Assembly: GCF_900111905.1 (NCBI RefSeq)
Contig: NZ_FOKM01000005.1
Location: 310,001-374,000, forward strand
Direction of reading: 5' to 3'
From: Rhizobium sp. NFR07
GTDB taxonomy: Bacteria > Pseudomonadota > Alphaproteobacteria > Rhizobiales > Rhizobiaceae
DNA: 64,000 bases
This document shows positions 9,317 to 18,179 of the stretch, piece after piece (position 1 is the stretch's first letter; the number at the start of each line of letters is the position of its first letter). The notes under the pieces are model-generated. The model made no database searches, was not told where the DNA came from, and worked only from the letters and a program-made list of their open reading frames with translations. The position numbers were made by a program, and so were the translations under genes.

Positions 9317-10378
9317 TTACTTGATCTGGGCTTCCGTGTAGTAGCCGCTCTTGACCAGCAGATCGACATTGGTCTTGTCGATGGCGACCGGCTTCAAGAG
9401 GTAGGACGGAACGACCTTGACGCCGTTGTTGTAGGTCTTGGTGTCGTTGACCTGAGGCTCCTTGCCGCTCATGACGGAATCGACCATGTCGACCGTAACC
9501 TTGGCGAGATCGCGGGTGTCCTTGAAGATGGTCGAATACTGCTCACCGGCAATGATCGACTTGACCGAAGGAACTTCAGCGTCCTGGCCGGAAACGAACG
9601 GCATCGGCATGTCGCCCGAGCCGTAGCCGACGCCCTTGACCGACGAGAGAATGCCGATCGAGATGCCGTCATAGGGAGACAGGACCGCGTTCAGCTTCTT
9701 GTCGGAATAGGTCGAGGAGAGGATCGCGTCCATGCGGGCCTGGGCGGTTGCCGGATCCCAGCGAAGGGTGGCGACCTTGTCCATGCCGGTCTGGCCGGAA
9801 CCGACGACGAGGGTGCCCTTGTCGATCAGCGGCTGCAGAACGCTCATCGCGCCGTCATAGAAGAAGTAGGCGTTGTTGTCGTCCGGGGAGCCGCCGAAGA
9901 GTTCGATGTTGAACGGACCGGCTTCGGTATCGGCCTTGAGAGCCTTGACCAGCGTCGTTGCCTGCAGGACGCCGACCTGGAAGTTGTCGAAGGTGGCGTA
10001 GTAGTCAACATTCGGCGTATCGCGGATCAGGCGGTCATAAGCGATGACCTTGATGCCGGCGTCATGAGCCTGGGCGAGCACGTCCGACAGGGTCGTGCCA
10101 TCGATCGAGGCGACCACGAGCACCTTGGCGCCCTTGGTGATCATGTTTTCGATCTGCGACAGCTGGTTCGGAATATCGTCTTCTGCGTACTGGAGATCGG
10201 TCTGGTAGCCGCGCTCCTGCAGGACCTTGATCATGTTGTCGCCGTCGGCAATCCAGCGGGCCGAGGACTTGGTCGGCATGGCAACGCCGACGAGACCCTT
10301 GTCCTGCGAAAAGGCGGGAGCAGCAAACGCAACGCCCGCCATGATTGCAGCCATGGCCACAGTCTTAAATAATTTCAT
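9317..10378 (-). CDS. chvE: Periplasmic multiple-sugar-binding protein ChvE
   Basis: The 353-residue product starts [20 protein letters not shown] with a cleavable signal peptide ending near APAFSQ. The mature part is a type I periplasmic binding fold ([67 protein letters not shown]). These motifs match ChvE of Agrobacterium, which binds glucose, galactose, arabinose and xylose and also presents sugars to the VirA sensor. The ATG at 10378 is chosen because GGAGGAGT precedes it at normal spacing; the frame opens further upstream without a ribosome site. It lies downstream of the ilvD-type dehydratase with a 105-bp gap. Confidence 0.93.
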   Translation of the reverse strand: MKLFKTVAMAAIMAGVAFAAPAFSQDKGLVGVAMPTKSSARWIADGDNMIKVLQERGYQTDLQYAEDDIPNQLSQIENMITKGAKVLVVASIDGTTLSDVLAQAHDAGIKVIAYDRLIRDTPNVDYYATFDNFQVGVLQATTLVKALKADTEAGPFNIELFGGSPDDNNAYFFYDGAMSVLQPLIDKGTLVVGSGQTGMDKVATLRWDPATAQARMDAILSSTYSDKKLNAVLSPYDGISIGILSSVKGVGYGSGDMPMPFVSGQDAEVPSVKSIIAGEQYSTIFKDTRDLAKVTVDMVDSVMSGKEPQVNDTKTYNNGVKVVPSYLLKPVAIDKTNVDLLVKSGYYTEAQIK

Positions 10379-10427
10379 AATGTACTCCTCCGTTAAGGCC
10401 GGCCCCCAACGAGCCGCCGTGTTGATC

Positions 10428-10477
10428 GGGCGGCTCCTCGCCGCCCTCACGATCCTTGGGGCGCGCCTCGCGCGCCC
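10428..10477 (-). other. Two GC-rich hairpins in the dehydratase-chvE gap
   Basis: Two perfect 7-bp inverted repeats lie in tandem between the dehydratase stop and chvE: GGGCGGC / GCCGCCC (10428-10446) and GGGCGCG / CGCGCCC (10459-10477), each with a 5-nt loop. No T tract follows, so they are not ordinary terminators. They may stabilise or process the mRNA around chvE. Confidence 0.5.
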
Positions 10478-10483
10478 TTCGGG

Positions 10484-12313
10484 TCAGTGATTGTCGCGCG
10501 GCAGACCCTCGGTCTGCGCGATGCGCTGGTATTTGACGGCCGGCTCGAGGACCGCACCGGTCTCCATCTGGCCGACAATACCGCGCTGGATTTCCTGCCA
10601 GGGCGTCTGGTGCTTCGGATAATGATAGCCGCCATTGGCCTCCAGCTCCCCGCGGCGAGCATTGAGCTCGTCGTCCGAGATCAGGATATTCGCCTCGCCG
10701 CGGCCAAGGTCGATGCGGACCCGGTCGCCGGTCTTCAGAAGCGCGAGACCGCCGCCGGCCGCAGCTTCCGGGGAAGCATTCAGGATCGACGGGCTGCCGG
10801 ACGTACCGGACTGGCGACCGTCGCCGATGCAGGCGAGCGAGCTGATGCCCCGCTTCAGCAGGTAATCGGGCGCGCGCATGTTCACCACCTCGGCAGCGCC
10901 CGGATAACCGATCGGACCGGCGCCGCGCATGAAGAGGACCGTATGCTCGTCGATGCCGAGCGACGGATCGTCGATGCGGTGATGATAATCCTCCGGACCG
11001 TCGAACACCACGGCCTTACCTTCGAAGGCTTCCGGATCGTTCGGGTTCGACAGGTAGCGCTCGCGGAATTCCGGCGAGATGACGCTGGTCTTCATGATCG
11101 CCGACGAGAACAGGTTGCCGCGCAGAACGCGGAAACCGGCACGCGCCTTCAGCGGTTCGTCGTAACGCTTGATGACCTTGTCGTCCTCGATGATCGCGCC
11201 GCGACAATTGTCGCCGATCGTCTTGCCGTTGACGGTCATCGCGTCTTCGTTGATCAGGCCTTGGCCCATCAGCTGGTTGACGACGGCGGGAACACCGCCG
11301 GCATGGTAATAGTCTTCACCCAGATATTCGCCGGCCGGCTGCAGGTTGACGAGTAGCGGCACTTCTTCGCCATAGGTCTGCCAGTCGTCGACCGTCAGTT
11401 CCACGCCGATATGGCGGGCAAGCGCATTCAGATGGATCGGCGCATTGGTCGAGCCACCGATCGCCGAGTTGACGCGGATGGCATTGACGAAGGCGTCCTT
11501 GGTCAGGATGTCGGACGGCTTCAGGTCTTCCTTGACCATTTCGACGATGCGAAGGCCGGTGAGATAAGCGACTTCCTGGCGGTCGCGGTATGGCGCCGGA
11601 ATCGCGGCCGAACCCGGAAGCTGCATGCCGAGCGCTTCGGCAAGCGAGTTCATCGTTGTCGCCGTGCCCATCGTGTTGCAGTAGCCGGTGGAAGGCGCCG
11701 ACGATGCGACCAGCTTGACGAAGCCGGCATAGTCGATCTCGCCCTTGGCCAGAAGTTCGCGCGCCTTCCAGACGATCGTGCCCGAGCCGGTGCGCTCGCC
11801 GCGGAACCAGCCGTTCAGCATCGGGCCGACCGACAGGGCGATCGACGGGATGTTGACGGTTGCCGCGGCCATAAGACAGGCCGGCGTGGTCTTGTCGCAG
11901 CCGATGGTCAGCACGACGCCGTCGAGCGGATAGCCGTAAAGCACCTCGACGAGGCCGAGATAGGCGAGGTTGCGGTCGAGGCCGGCGGTCGGGCGCTTGC
12001 CGGTTTCCTGGATCGGATGGACCGGGAATTCGATCGCGATGCCGCCGGCTTCACGAATGCCTTCGCGCAGGCGATTGGCAAGCTCGAGATGGTGGCGGTT
12101 GCAGGGCGACAGGTCCGAACCGGTCTGCGCGATGCCGATGATCGGGCGGTCGGACTGCAGCTCGGCCTGGCTCAGACCGAAATTCATATAGCGCTCGAGA
12201 TAGAGCGCTGTCATGTCGACGTTATCGGGATTGTCGAACCAGGCGCGGGACCGGAGCTTGCGTCCACCCGTGGTGGAGAGCTCGGTGGAAGGGGTCTTGC
12301 CGTTGTCTGCCAT
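10484..12313 (-). CDS. IlvD/Edd family sugar-acid dehydratase (probable L-arabinonate-type)
   Basis: The 609-residue product has the three cysteine motifs that hold the iron-sulfur cluster in this family: [10 protein letters not shown] near residue 83-92, [13 protein letters not shown] near 138-150 and [19 protein letters not shown] near 210-228. The C-terminal [20 protein letters not shown] substrate loop is also present. The family dehydrates branched hydroxy acids or aldonic acids; RGD/pentonate members such as Rhizobium L-arabinonate dehydratase have this architecture. The neighbouring sugar 1-dehydrogenase, AraD1-type protein and ChvE transporter favour an aldonate in a non-phosphorylative pathway. 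Exact substrate (arabinonate, fuconate, galactonate, xylonate) is not decided by sequence. It lies 3 bp after the dehydrogenase gene. Confidence 0.85.
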   Translation of the reverse strand: MADNGKTPSTELSTTGGRKLRSRAWFDNPDNVDMTALYLERYMNFGLSQAELQSDRPIIGIAQTGSDLSPCNRHHLELANRLREGIREAGGIAIEFPVHPIQETGKRPTAGLDRNLAYLGLVEVLYGYPLDGVVLTIGCDKTTPACLMAAATVNIPSIALSVGPMLNGWFRGERTGSGTIVWKARELLAKGEIDYAGFVKLVASSAPSTGYCNTMGTATTMNSLAEALGMQLPGSAAIPAPYRDRQEVAYLTGLRIVEMVKEDLKPSDILTKDAFVNAIRVNSAIGGSTNAPIHLNALARHIGVELTVDDWQTYGEEVPLLVNLQPAGEYLGEDYYHAGGVPAVVNQLMGQGLINEDAMTVNGKTIGDNCRGAIIEDDKVIKRYDEPLKARAGFRVLRGNLFSSAIMKTSVISPEFRERYLSNPNDPEAFEGKAVVFDGPEDYHHRIDDPSLGIDEHTVLFMRGAGPIGYPGAAEVVNMRAPDYLLKRGISSLACIGDGRQSGTSGSPSILNASPEAAAGGGLALLKTGDRVRIDLGRGEANILISDDELNARRGELEANGGYHYPKHQTPWQEIQRGIVGQMETGAVLEPAVKYQRIAQTEGLPRDNH

Positions 12314-12316
12314 TGT

Positions 12317-13243
12317 TCAATCCTCGAATGCTTCAGTTTCGATGCGGCGGCCGAGCAGGAAGGCGTCGGCCACATGCACGAGCGGCGAAAAATCGGTGTC
12401 GCTGGCGCCCTGGTTCACGAGCGCGACGAAATCCCGGTAGAGATTGCGGTACTCGCGGTCTTCCTCGACGATCTGCGCCTCGCCATCGACGATGAGCCGG
12501 CTGCCGCCATGGGTAAGCACAACGGAACCCTCGTCGGTCTCGACGCGGATATCCCAGGTCTGCGGGCCGGTCTGGCGCCAGTCGAATTCGGCAGCGATCG
12601 GCAGGCCGGACGCCGTTTCGAAAGTCAGGCTGGCCGCGATCGGTGCTGCGCGATTGGCCGGGAAGGTCAGGTCGGAGCGGGTGAGATGGAACTTTTCCGG
12701 CATGATGCGGGTGACGATGGAGAGCGCATTGATGCCCGGATCGAACACGCCGAGACCGCCCGGCTCCCATATCCAGGCCTGGCCCGGATGCCAGTGGCGG
12801 ACGTCTTCCTTCCATTCGACGGAGGCGGTCCTGATCCTGCGCTTGGCAAGCAAAGCACGCGCAGGCTCGACGGCTGCAGCCGCACGGGAATGCCAAGTGG
12901 AAAACAGCGTCAGCCCCTTGGACTTCGCCAGCTGCTCCAGTGCGAAGACTTCCGACAGCGTCGCGCCCGGCGGCTTTTCCAGCATGACATGCTTGCCGGC
13001 ATCGAGCGCAGCCGTGGCCTGTTCGAAACGGCCCTGCGGCGGTGTGCAGAGAGACACGGCGTCGATCTCGACATCCGAGGCAAGCAGATCAGCGATGTCG
13101 TGGAAACAGTGCACGCCGGCAAGCTCGGCATTGCGGCTGGCGACAGCGACGAGATCGATCCCGTCGGTCGCTTCGATCGCGCCGAGATGCTGATCCCTTG
13201 CGATCTTGCCCAAACCGACGATAGCGAGGCGGATGGCTGACAT
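12317..13243 (-). CDS. Gfo/Idh/MocA family aldose 1-dehydrogenase (D-galactose/L-arabinose type)
   Basis: The 308-residue product has an N-terminal Rossmann fold with the nucleotide loop GLGKIARDQHLGAI (residues 11-24). The catalytic EKPPGATL motif (family EKP lysine) is near residue 92, and a C-terminal alpha/beta domain carries the HWHPGQAWIWEPGGLGVFDPG stretch (positions about 150-170). It resembles the D-galactose 1-dehydrogenase/L-arabinose 1-dehydrogenase group that oxidises aldoses to lactones with NAD(P). Position between the dehydratase and the AraD1-type gene supports an oxidative pentose/hexose pathway fed by ChvE-GguAB. No lactonase gene is in the unit. Confidence 0.85.
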   Translation of the reverse strand: MSAIRLAIVGLGKIARDQHLGAIEATDGIDLVAVASRNAELAGVHCFHDIADLLASDVEIDAVSLCTPPQGRFEQATAALDAGKHVMLEKPPGATLSEVFALEQLAKSKGLTLFSTWHSRAAAAVEPARALLAKRRIRTASVEWKEDVRHWHPGQAWIWEPGGLGVFDPGINALSIVTRIMPEKFHLTRSDLTFPANRAAPIAASLTFETASGLPIAAEFDWRQTGPQTWDIRVETDEGSVVLTHGGSRLIVDGEAQIVEEDREYRNLYRDFVALVNQGASDTDFSPLVHVADAFLLGRRIETEAFED

Positions 13244-13250
13244 GGTCGCC

Positions 13251-14276
13251 TCAGAGCTTCTTGATGGTCACGGGACGTTCAGCAGCAACCGCGAGCGTAT
13301 TCACCAGCGGCAGCTTGAACGGTGCTGCATCGATTTCGAAGACATCGCCGGCCTCGGTCTTGATCCCATGCGAGACGGAAAGGGTCGCCGTGCCGAAGAA
13401 GTGGACATGCAGGTCACCCGGCTCGCGGAAAATGTCGTACTTGAAGTTATGATATTCGAGATTGGCGATCGTGTGCGACATGTTCGCTTCGCCCGACAGG
13501 AACGGCTTTTCGAAGATCACATCGTTGCCGCGGCGGATGCGCGACGTGCCTTCGACGTGGTCCGGCAGATCACCGACCAGCAGTTCCGGGCCGAGCGCGG
13601 CCTCACGCAGCTTGGAATGGGCAAGCCACAGATAGTTGCCCTTCTCCGTCACATGGTCGGAAAACTCGTTGGCGAGACAGAAGCCGACGCGGTGCGGATT
13701 GCCGTCAGGGCCGATCAGATAGATGCCGGCGAGTTCCGGTTCTTCGCCGCCATCGAGCGCGAAGGATGGGGACACGAGTTCGGCGCCGGTGGACTTGAGC
13801 TGCGAACCATTGCCCTTGAAGAACCATTCAGGCTGCGCACCGACTTGGCCGGGCTTAGGCTTGCCGCCTTCAACGCCGAGCAAGAACATGCGCATGGAAT
13901 CGGTCGGCTTGTCTTCGGCCTGAGCGGCCTTGTGCATCTTGTCGCGGCCATCGGCGGAACCGAGATGCGTCAGGCCGGTACCGGCGACGACAAAATGGGC
14001 CGGATCGGGATGGGAAATCGGCAGGCCGATGCGTCCTTCGCGGGCTGCGGTTTCTACATCGACTTCTGCGCCGCGGCCAAGCGTATCGACTTGTGCGGCA
14101 AGGCTGCGGCCGGCAGCAATCGCCTGCGTCGCCAGCTCATAGGTCGAGGAAACGCCGTTGACGACATGGCCGGCGCCTTCGCCAGCCCATGCCACAACCT
14201 TGATCGCGCCCGCATCATCAGCAATCTGCAGAATTCTCAGCATCGATATCGTCATCCAATTTGTCTGAACTGACAT
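13251..14276 (-). CDS. AraD1/GguC family protein (fumarylacetoacetate-hydrolase-like sugar-acid enzyme)
   Basis: About 341 residues. It resembles the GguC/AraD1 group with an FAH-like C-terminal fold (PELAGIYLIGPDGNPHRVGF, ANEFSDH, LREAALGPEL). Members are found with ChvE-GguAB and with non-phosphorylative arabinose genes and are assigned to 2-keto-3-deoxy-sugar-acid conversion. First gene of the minus-strand sugar unit. Several in-frame starts exist: 14306, 14294 (after GGAGGAGAC), 14276 (after GGAGGCGCC) and ATGs nearer the conserved MLRILQI. I use 14276, but 14294 is nearly as good. Its stop is 7 bp before the dehydrogenase start. Confidence 0.8.
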   Translation of the reverse strand: MSVQTNWMTISMLRILQIADDAGAIKVVAWAGEGAGHVVNGVSSTYELATQAIAAGRSLAAQVDTLGRGAEVDVETAAREGRIGLPISHPDPAHFVVAGTGLTHLGSADGRDKMHKAAQAEDKPTDSMRMFLLGVEGGKPKPGQVGAQPEWFFKGNGSQLKSTGAELVSPSFALDGGEEPELAGIYLIGPDGNPHRVGFCLANEFSDHVTEKGNYLWLAHSKLREAALGPELLVGDLPDHVEGTSRIRRGNDVIFEKPFLSGEANMSHTIANLEYHNFKYDIFREPGDLHVHFFGTATLSVSHGIKTEAGDVFEIDAAPFKLPLVNTLAVAAERPVTIKKL

Positions 14277-14294
14277 GGCGCCTCCACAGGCCAT

Positions 14295-14565
14295 GTCTCC
14301 TCCCATCAGACCGCAGGATCCGATGCAATTGAAAAATACGACTATTGGATTTTCGACGCTACTGTCAAGAATGTCTTTTTCCGTAAAGGTAAATCAGCGG
14401 TGATGAATCTTTGCGCGAACAAGCACCAATTCTAGCTCATTTCATTAGCATATTCGTAATTCGCGAGGATTTTTTCGCCACACGCCAAAATTGGGCTTGA
14501 AAAAGTATTATTATATGCGAATCCTTGCCTCGCCAGTTTGCTTCATCATCTCTGGGAGGATTAAG
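14295..14565. promoter_or_regulatory. Shared divergent promoter region of the two sugar units
   Basis: About 270 bp, clearly more AT-rich than its flanks, lie between the AraD1-type gene (minus) and ytfQ (plus). A-T runs (AATTGAAAAATACG, TTGAAAAAGTATTATTATATG) give candidate -35/-10 material for both directions. No single operator palindrome is convincing enough to name. The ytfQ ribosome site GGGAGGA is at 14554-14560. Confidence 0.55.
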
Positions 14566-15528
14566 ATGAAAAAAGCTCTCGTCGCGGCAGCTGCTGCCGC
14601 TATTTTCGCGACACTTTCTTCAGGCGTTTCCGCACAATCACTGACAGTTGGCTTCTCGCAGATCGGATCTGAATCCGGCTGGCGTGCGGCCGAAACGACC
14701 GTGACCAAGCAGGAGGCCGAAAAGCGTGGCGTCACGCTGAAATTCGCCGATGCCCAGCAGAAGCAGGAGAACCAGATCAAGGCGATCCGTGGCTTCATTG
14801 CCCAGGGCGTCGACGCGATCCTGATCGCACCGGTGGTCGCCACCGGCTGGGATGCGGTTCTGAAGGAAGCCAAGGAGGAAAACATCCCGGTCATTCTTCT
14901 CGACCGCGAGATCGAATCCCCGAAGGACCTCTATCTGACTGCCGTGACCTCCGACCAGGTCTTCGAAGGCAAGGTTGCCGGCGAATGGCTGGCCAAGGAA
15001 GTCGGCTCCAAGGACTGCAAGGTGGTCGAGCTTCAGGGCACGACCGGCTCTTCTCCGGCCATCAACCGCAAGAAGGGCTTTGAGGAAGGCATCAAGGCTG
15101 CCACCAACATCAAGATCGTCCGCTCGCAGACCGGCGACTTCACCCGCACCAAGGGTAAGGAAGTCATGGAAAGCTTCATCAAGGCGGAAGGCGGCGGCAA
15201 GGATATCTGTGCCGTTTACGCCCATAACGACGACATGGCCGTCGGCGCCATCCAGGCCATCAAGGAAGCCGGGCTGAAGCCGGGGACAGACATCAAGGTC
15301 GTCTCGATCGACGCCGTGCCTGATATCTTCCAGGCCATGGCAAAGGGCGAAGCCAATGCGACCGTCGAACTGACGCCGAACATGGCGGGCCCGGCCTTCG
15401 ATGCGCTGGACGCGTATCTGAAGGACAAGAAGGAGCCGAAGAAGTGGATCCAGACCGAGTCCAAGCTCTATACGCAGGCTGACGATCCGATGAAGGTCTA
15501 CGAAGCCAAGAAGGGCCTCGGCTACTGA
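14566..15528 (+). CDS. ytfQ: Sugar ABC transporter substrate-binding protein, YtfQ type
   Basis: The 320-residue product starts MKKALVAAAAAAIFATLSSG with a signal peptide ending near VSAQ. The mature protein is a type I periplasmic binding fold. Its motifs (VGFSQIGSESGWRAAETT, FADAQQKQENQIKAIRGF, VILLDREIESP, YAHNDDMAVGAIQAIKEAG) match YtfQ, the galactofuranose binder of E. coli. The start at 14566 is set by GGGAGGA five bases upstream; longer in-frame starts would add a non-signal leader. First gene of ytfQ-ytfR-ytfT-yjfF. The true ligand could be another furanose. Confidence 0.9.
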   Translation: MKKALVAAAAAAIFATLSSGVSAQSLTVGFSQIGSESGWRAAETTVTKQEAEKRGVTLKFADAQQKQENQIKAIRGFIAQGVDAILIAPVVATGWDAVLKEAKEENIPVILLDREIESPKDLYLTAVTSDQVFEGKVAGEWLAKEVGSKDCKVVELQGTTGSSPAINRKKGFEEGIKAATNIKIVRSQTGDFTRTKGKEVMESFIKAEGGGKDICAVYAHNDDMAVGAIQAIKEAGLKPGTDIKVVSIDAVPDIFQAMAKGEANATVELTPNMAGPAFDALDAYLKDKKEPKKWIQTESKLYTQADDPMKVYEAKKGLGY

Positions 15529-15539
15529 TCTTTCCCGCG

Positions 15540-15597
15540 GTCCGGCCGATCAAGGCCGGACATCGCAAATTGCCGAAGCGGTTTATCCCGCTTCGGC
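15540..15597 (+). other. Two strong hairpins between ytfQ and ytfR
   Basis: Perfect inverted repeats GTCCGGCC / GGCCGGAC (15540-15561, 6-nt loop) and GCCGAAGCGG / CCGCTTCGGC (15572-15597, 6-nt loop) fill the gap after the binding-protein gene. No long T tract follows. As in chvE-gguA, they probably set a high binder-to-ATPase ratio by partial termination or by protecting the ytfQ mRNA. Confidence 0.6.
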
Positions 15598-15621
15598 TCC
15601 CCAAGCATGCGGGACGGAGAC

Positions 15622-17148
15622 ATGTCAGCACAACACGCTCTTCTGGAAGCCCGGGGGATCGGCAAATCCTTCTTCGGCATACCAGCGCTCGACGAGGTGG
15701 ACTTCACGCTCGGCAGGGGTGAAATCCATGCGCTGCTCGGCGAGAATGGCGCGGGAAAATCGACGCTGATCAAGATCCTGACCGGGGTCTATCGCCGCGA
15801 CAGGGGCACGATTGCGCTGGACGGGAACGAGGTTTCCCCCGAGGATGTCGGCCAAGCCCAGGCGCTCGGCATCGGCACCGTTTACCAGGAGGTCAATCTC
15901 CTCGAAAATCTCACCGTCGCCGAAAACCTGTTTCTCGGTCGCCAGCCCCGCCGTTTCGGTATGATCGACCGCCGCGCCATGCGCGAACAGTCGAAGGCGC
16001 TGTTGGCACGATACGGGCTGAATATCGACGTCGACGCGCTGCTCGCCTCCTATTCGGTCGCCATCCGGCAGCTTATCGCGATTGCCCGCGCCGTCGATCT
16101 TTCCGGCAAGGTGCTGGTACTCGACGAACCGACCGCAAGCCTTGATGCCAATGAGGTGAAGGGCCTGTTTTCCGTTCTGCGCCAGTTGCGTGAGGAAGGT
16201 CTCGGCATCGTCATCATCACCCATTTCCTCGACCAGGTTTACGAGATAGCCGACCGCGTCACCGTGCTGCGCAATGGTCGCCTTGTCGGCAGCCGCGCAC
16301 TGTCCGAGCTGCCGAGGCTCGAACTGATCTCGATGATGCTCGGTCGCGAGCTGCAGCACATCACCCGTGAGCACCAGGCCGAACCTGAGACGGTCGACGA
16401 GCGCGGCGCGCCGTCGATCCGCTTCCAGAACTACGGCAAGAAGGGCAGCGTCGCGCCTTTCGATCTGGATATCAGGCCGGGCGAAGTCGTCGGCGTCGCC
16501 GGCCTTCTCGGTTCGGGCCGCACCGAGACCGCATTCCTGCTCTTCGGCATAGACCGCGCCGATAGCGGCACGGCCACGATAGACGGCGCACAGGCGAATA
16601 TCTCATCGCCGGAGGCCGCGATCGCCAGCGGCTTCGGTTTCTGCCCGGAAGAGCGCAAGACCGACGGTATCGTCGGCGATCTTTCGGTGGCGGACAACAT
16701 CGTGCTGGCGCTACAGGCGAGCCGCGGCTGGATGCGGCCGATCTCGTCGGCGCAGAAGCGCGAACTGGCCGACGCCTTCATCAAGTCGCTCGACATCCGC
16801 CCGGCGGACCGCGAGCGGCCGATCAAGTTTCTTTCCGGCGGCAACCAGCAGAAGGCGATCCTCGCCCGCTGGCTGGTCACCGAGCCGCGGCTGCTGATCC
16901 TCGACGAACCGACCCGCGGGATCGATATCGGCGCCCATGCGGAAATCCTGAAAATGATCGAAAGGCTCTGTTCCGAAGGCATGTCGCTCATTGTCATTTC
17001 GTCCGAACTCGAAGAACTGACCGCCGTCGCGCACCGTGTCGTCGTCCTGTCCGACCGCCGCCATGTGGCGGAGCTTTCCGGCAGCCAGCTGACGACGGAT
17101 GCCATCATCGAAGCGATTGCCGGCACCGGCAGGACGGAGGCGGCCTGA
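15622..17148 (+). CDS. ytfR: Sugar ABC transporter ATPase, YtfR type
   Basis: About 508 residues, duplicated ATPase. First half: Walker [10 protein letters not shown], signature region SYSVAIRQLIAIARAV, Walker B VLVLDEPTAS. Second half: degenerate GLLGSGRTE, then [15 protein letters not shown] and [14 protein letters not shown]. The ATG at 15622 (MSAQHALLEARGIGK) is preferred over 15607 because ACGGAGAC sits directly before it. Energises import through YtfT and YjfF. Its stop overlaps the ytfT start by one base (TGATG). Confidence 0.9.
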   Translation: MSAQHALLEARGIGKSFFGIPALDEVDFTLGRGEIHALLGENGAGKSTLIKILTGVYRRDRGTIALDGNEVSPEDVGQAQALGIGTVYQEVNLLENLTVAENLFLGRQPRRFGMIDRRAMREQSKALLARYGLNIDVDALLASYSVAIRQLIAIARAVDLSGKVLVLDEPTASLDANEVKGLFSVLRQLREEGLGIVIITHFLDQVYEIADRVTVLRNGRLVGSRALSELPRLELISMMLGRELQHITREHQAEPETVDERGAPSIRFQNYGKKGSVAPFDLDIRPGEVVGVAGLLGSGRTETAFLLFGIDRADSGTATIDGAQANISSPEAAIASGFGFCPEERKTDGIVGDLSVADNIVLALQASRGWMRPISSAQKRELADAFIKSLDIRPADRERPIKFLSGGNQQKAILARWLVTEPRLLILDEPTRGIDIGAHAEILKMIERLCSEGMSLIVISSELEELTAVAHRVVVLSDRRHVAELSGSQLTTDAIIEAIAGTGRTEAA

Positions 17149-18179
17149 TGCATGTGATCACCCGACGCCTGCGCCGTCTCGCCCCGCAGCTCATCGCGCT
17201 CGCCATCATCCTCGGCGTCATCAGCCTCGTCGCACCGGGGTTCCTGACCGTCTCGGTCCAGAACGGCCGCCTCTATGGCAGCCTCATCGACATTCTCGTG
17301 CGCGCCGCACCCGTGGCACTGCTGACCGTCGGCATGACGCTGGTGATCGCGACCCGCGGCATAGATCTCTCGATCGGCGCCGTCATCGCCATCTGCGGCG
17401 CCGTCGCCGCAAGCCTGATCACCGAAGGCTATTCGCTGCCGGTCGTAATCGCGATCTCGCTCGGCGTCGGCATCGCCTGCGGCCTGTGGAACGGCGTTCT
17501 GGTGGCGATCCTCGACATCCAGCCGATCATTGCGACACTGATCCTGATGGTCGCGGGCCGCGGCATCGCCCAGCTGATCACCGAGGGCGTGATCCTGACC
17601 TTCAACGACGACACGTTCTCCGCCCTCGGATCCGGCGCATTCGCCGGCATCCCGATCCCAATCTACCTGTGGCTCGGAACGGCACTGATCGTCGGCCTTC
17701 TCATGCGCCGCACCGCCCTCGGCTTCCTCATCGAGGCAACCGGCATCAACCGCCGCGCGGCAAGCCTTGCCGGCGTGCGCGCCCGCTTCCTGATCTTCGC
17801 GGCTTACGCCATTTCCGGCCTCTGCGCCGCGATCGCCGGCATGATCGTCACCGCCGACATCCGTGGCGCAGACGCCAACAATGCCGGCCTGTGGCTGGAG
17901 CTCGACGCGATCCTGGCCGTCGTCGTCGGCGGCACGTCGCTGAATGGCGGGCGTTTCTCGATCACCGCCTCGCTGATCGGCGCCTTGATCATCCAGTCGA
18001 TCAACACCGGCATTCTCGTCTCGGGCTTCCCGCCGGAATTCAACCTCATCATCAAGGCCGGCATCATCATCATCGTGCTGACGCTGCAGTCGCCCGCGGT
18101 CATGACCCTGCTCGGCTTCATGAAATTCTCGCGGCGGCGGGAGACGCTGACGCACGGCACGAAGGAGGCGACCCGATGA
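17148..18179 (+). CDS. ytfT: Sugar ABC transporter permease, YtfT type
   Basis: The 343-residue BPD_transp_2 family permease has about nine to ten hydrophobic segments. Motifs include MTLVIATRGIDLSIGAVIAI near residues 64-83, DIQPIIATLILMVAGRGIAQ near 122-141 and ATGINRRAASLAGV near 196-209. It pairs with YjfF as a heterodimeric channel. Both ends overlap neighbours (one base with ytfR, four with yjfF), so translation is coupled. Confidence 0.9.
   Translation: MHVITRRLRRLAPQLIALAIILGVISLVAPGFLTVSVQNGRLYGSLIDILVRAAPVALLTVGMTLVIATRGIDLSIGAVIAICGAVAASLITEGYSLPVVIAISLGVGIACGLWNGVLVAILDIQPIIATLILMVAGRGIAQLITEGVILTFNDDTFSALGSGAFAGIPIPIYLWLGTALIVGLLMRRTALGFLIEATGINRRAASLAGVRARFLIFAAYAISGLCAAIAGMIVTADIRGADANNAGLWLELDAILAVVVGGTSLNGGRFSITASLIGALIIQSINTGILVSGFPPEFNLIIKAGIIIIVLTLQSPAVMTLLGFMKFSRRRETLTHGTKEATR

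Noticed and set aside
17099-18175. Upstream extension of the yjfF frame to 687 codons
   Set aside because: The extra part lies over ytfR/ytfT in another frame and is Arg/Pro/His-rich; the ATG at 18176 gives the normal permease length with an ATGA overlap.
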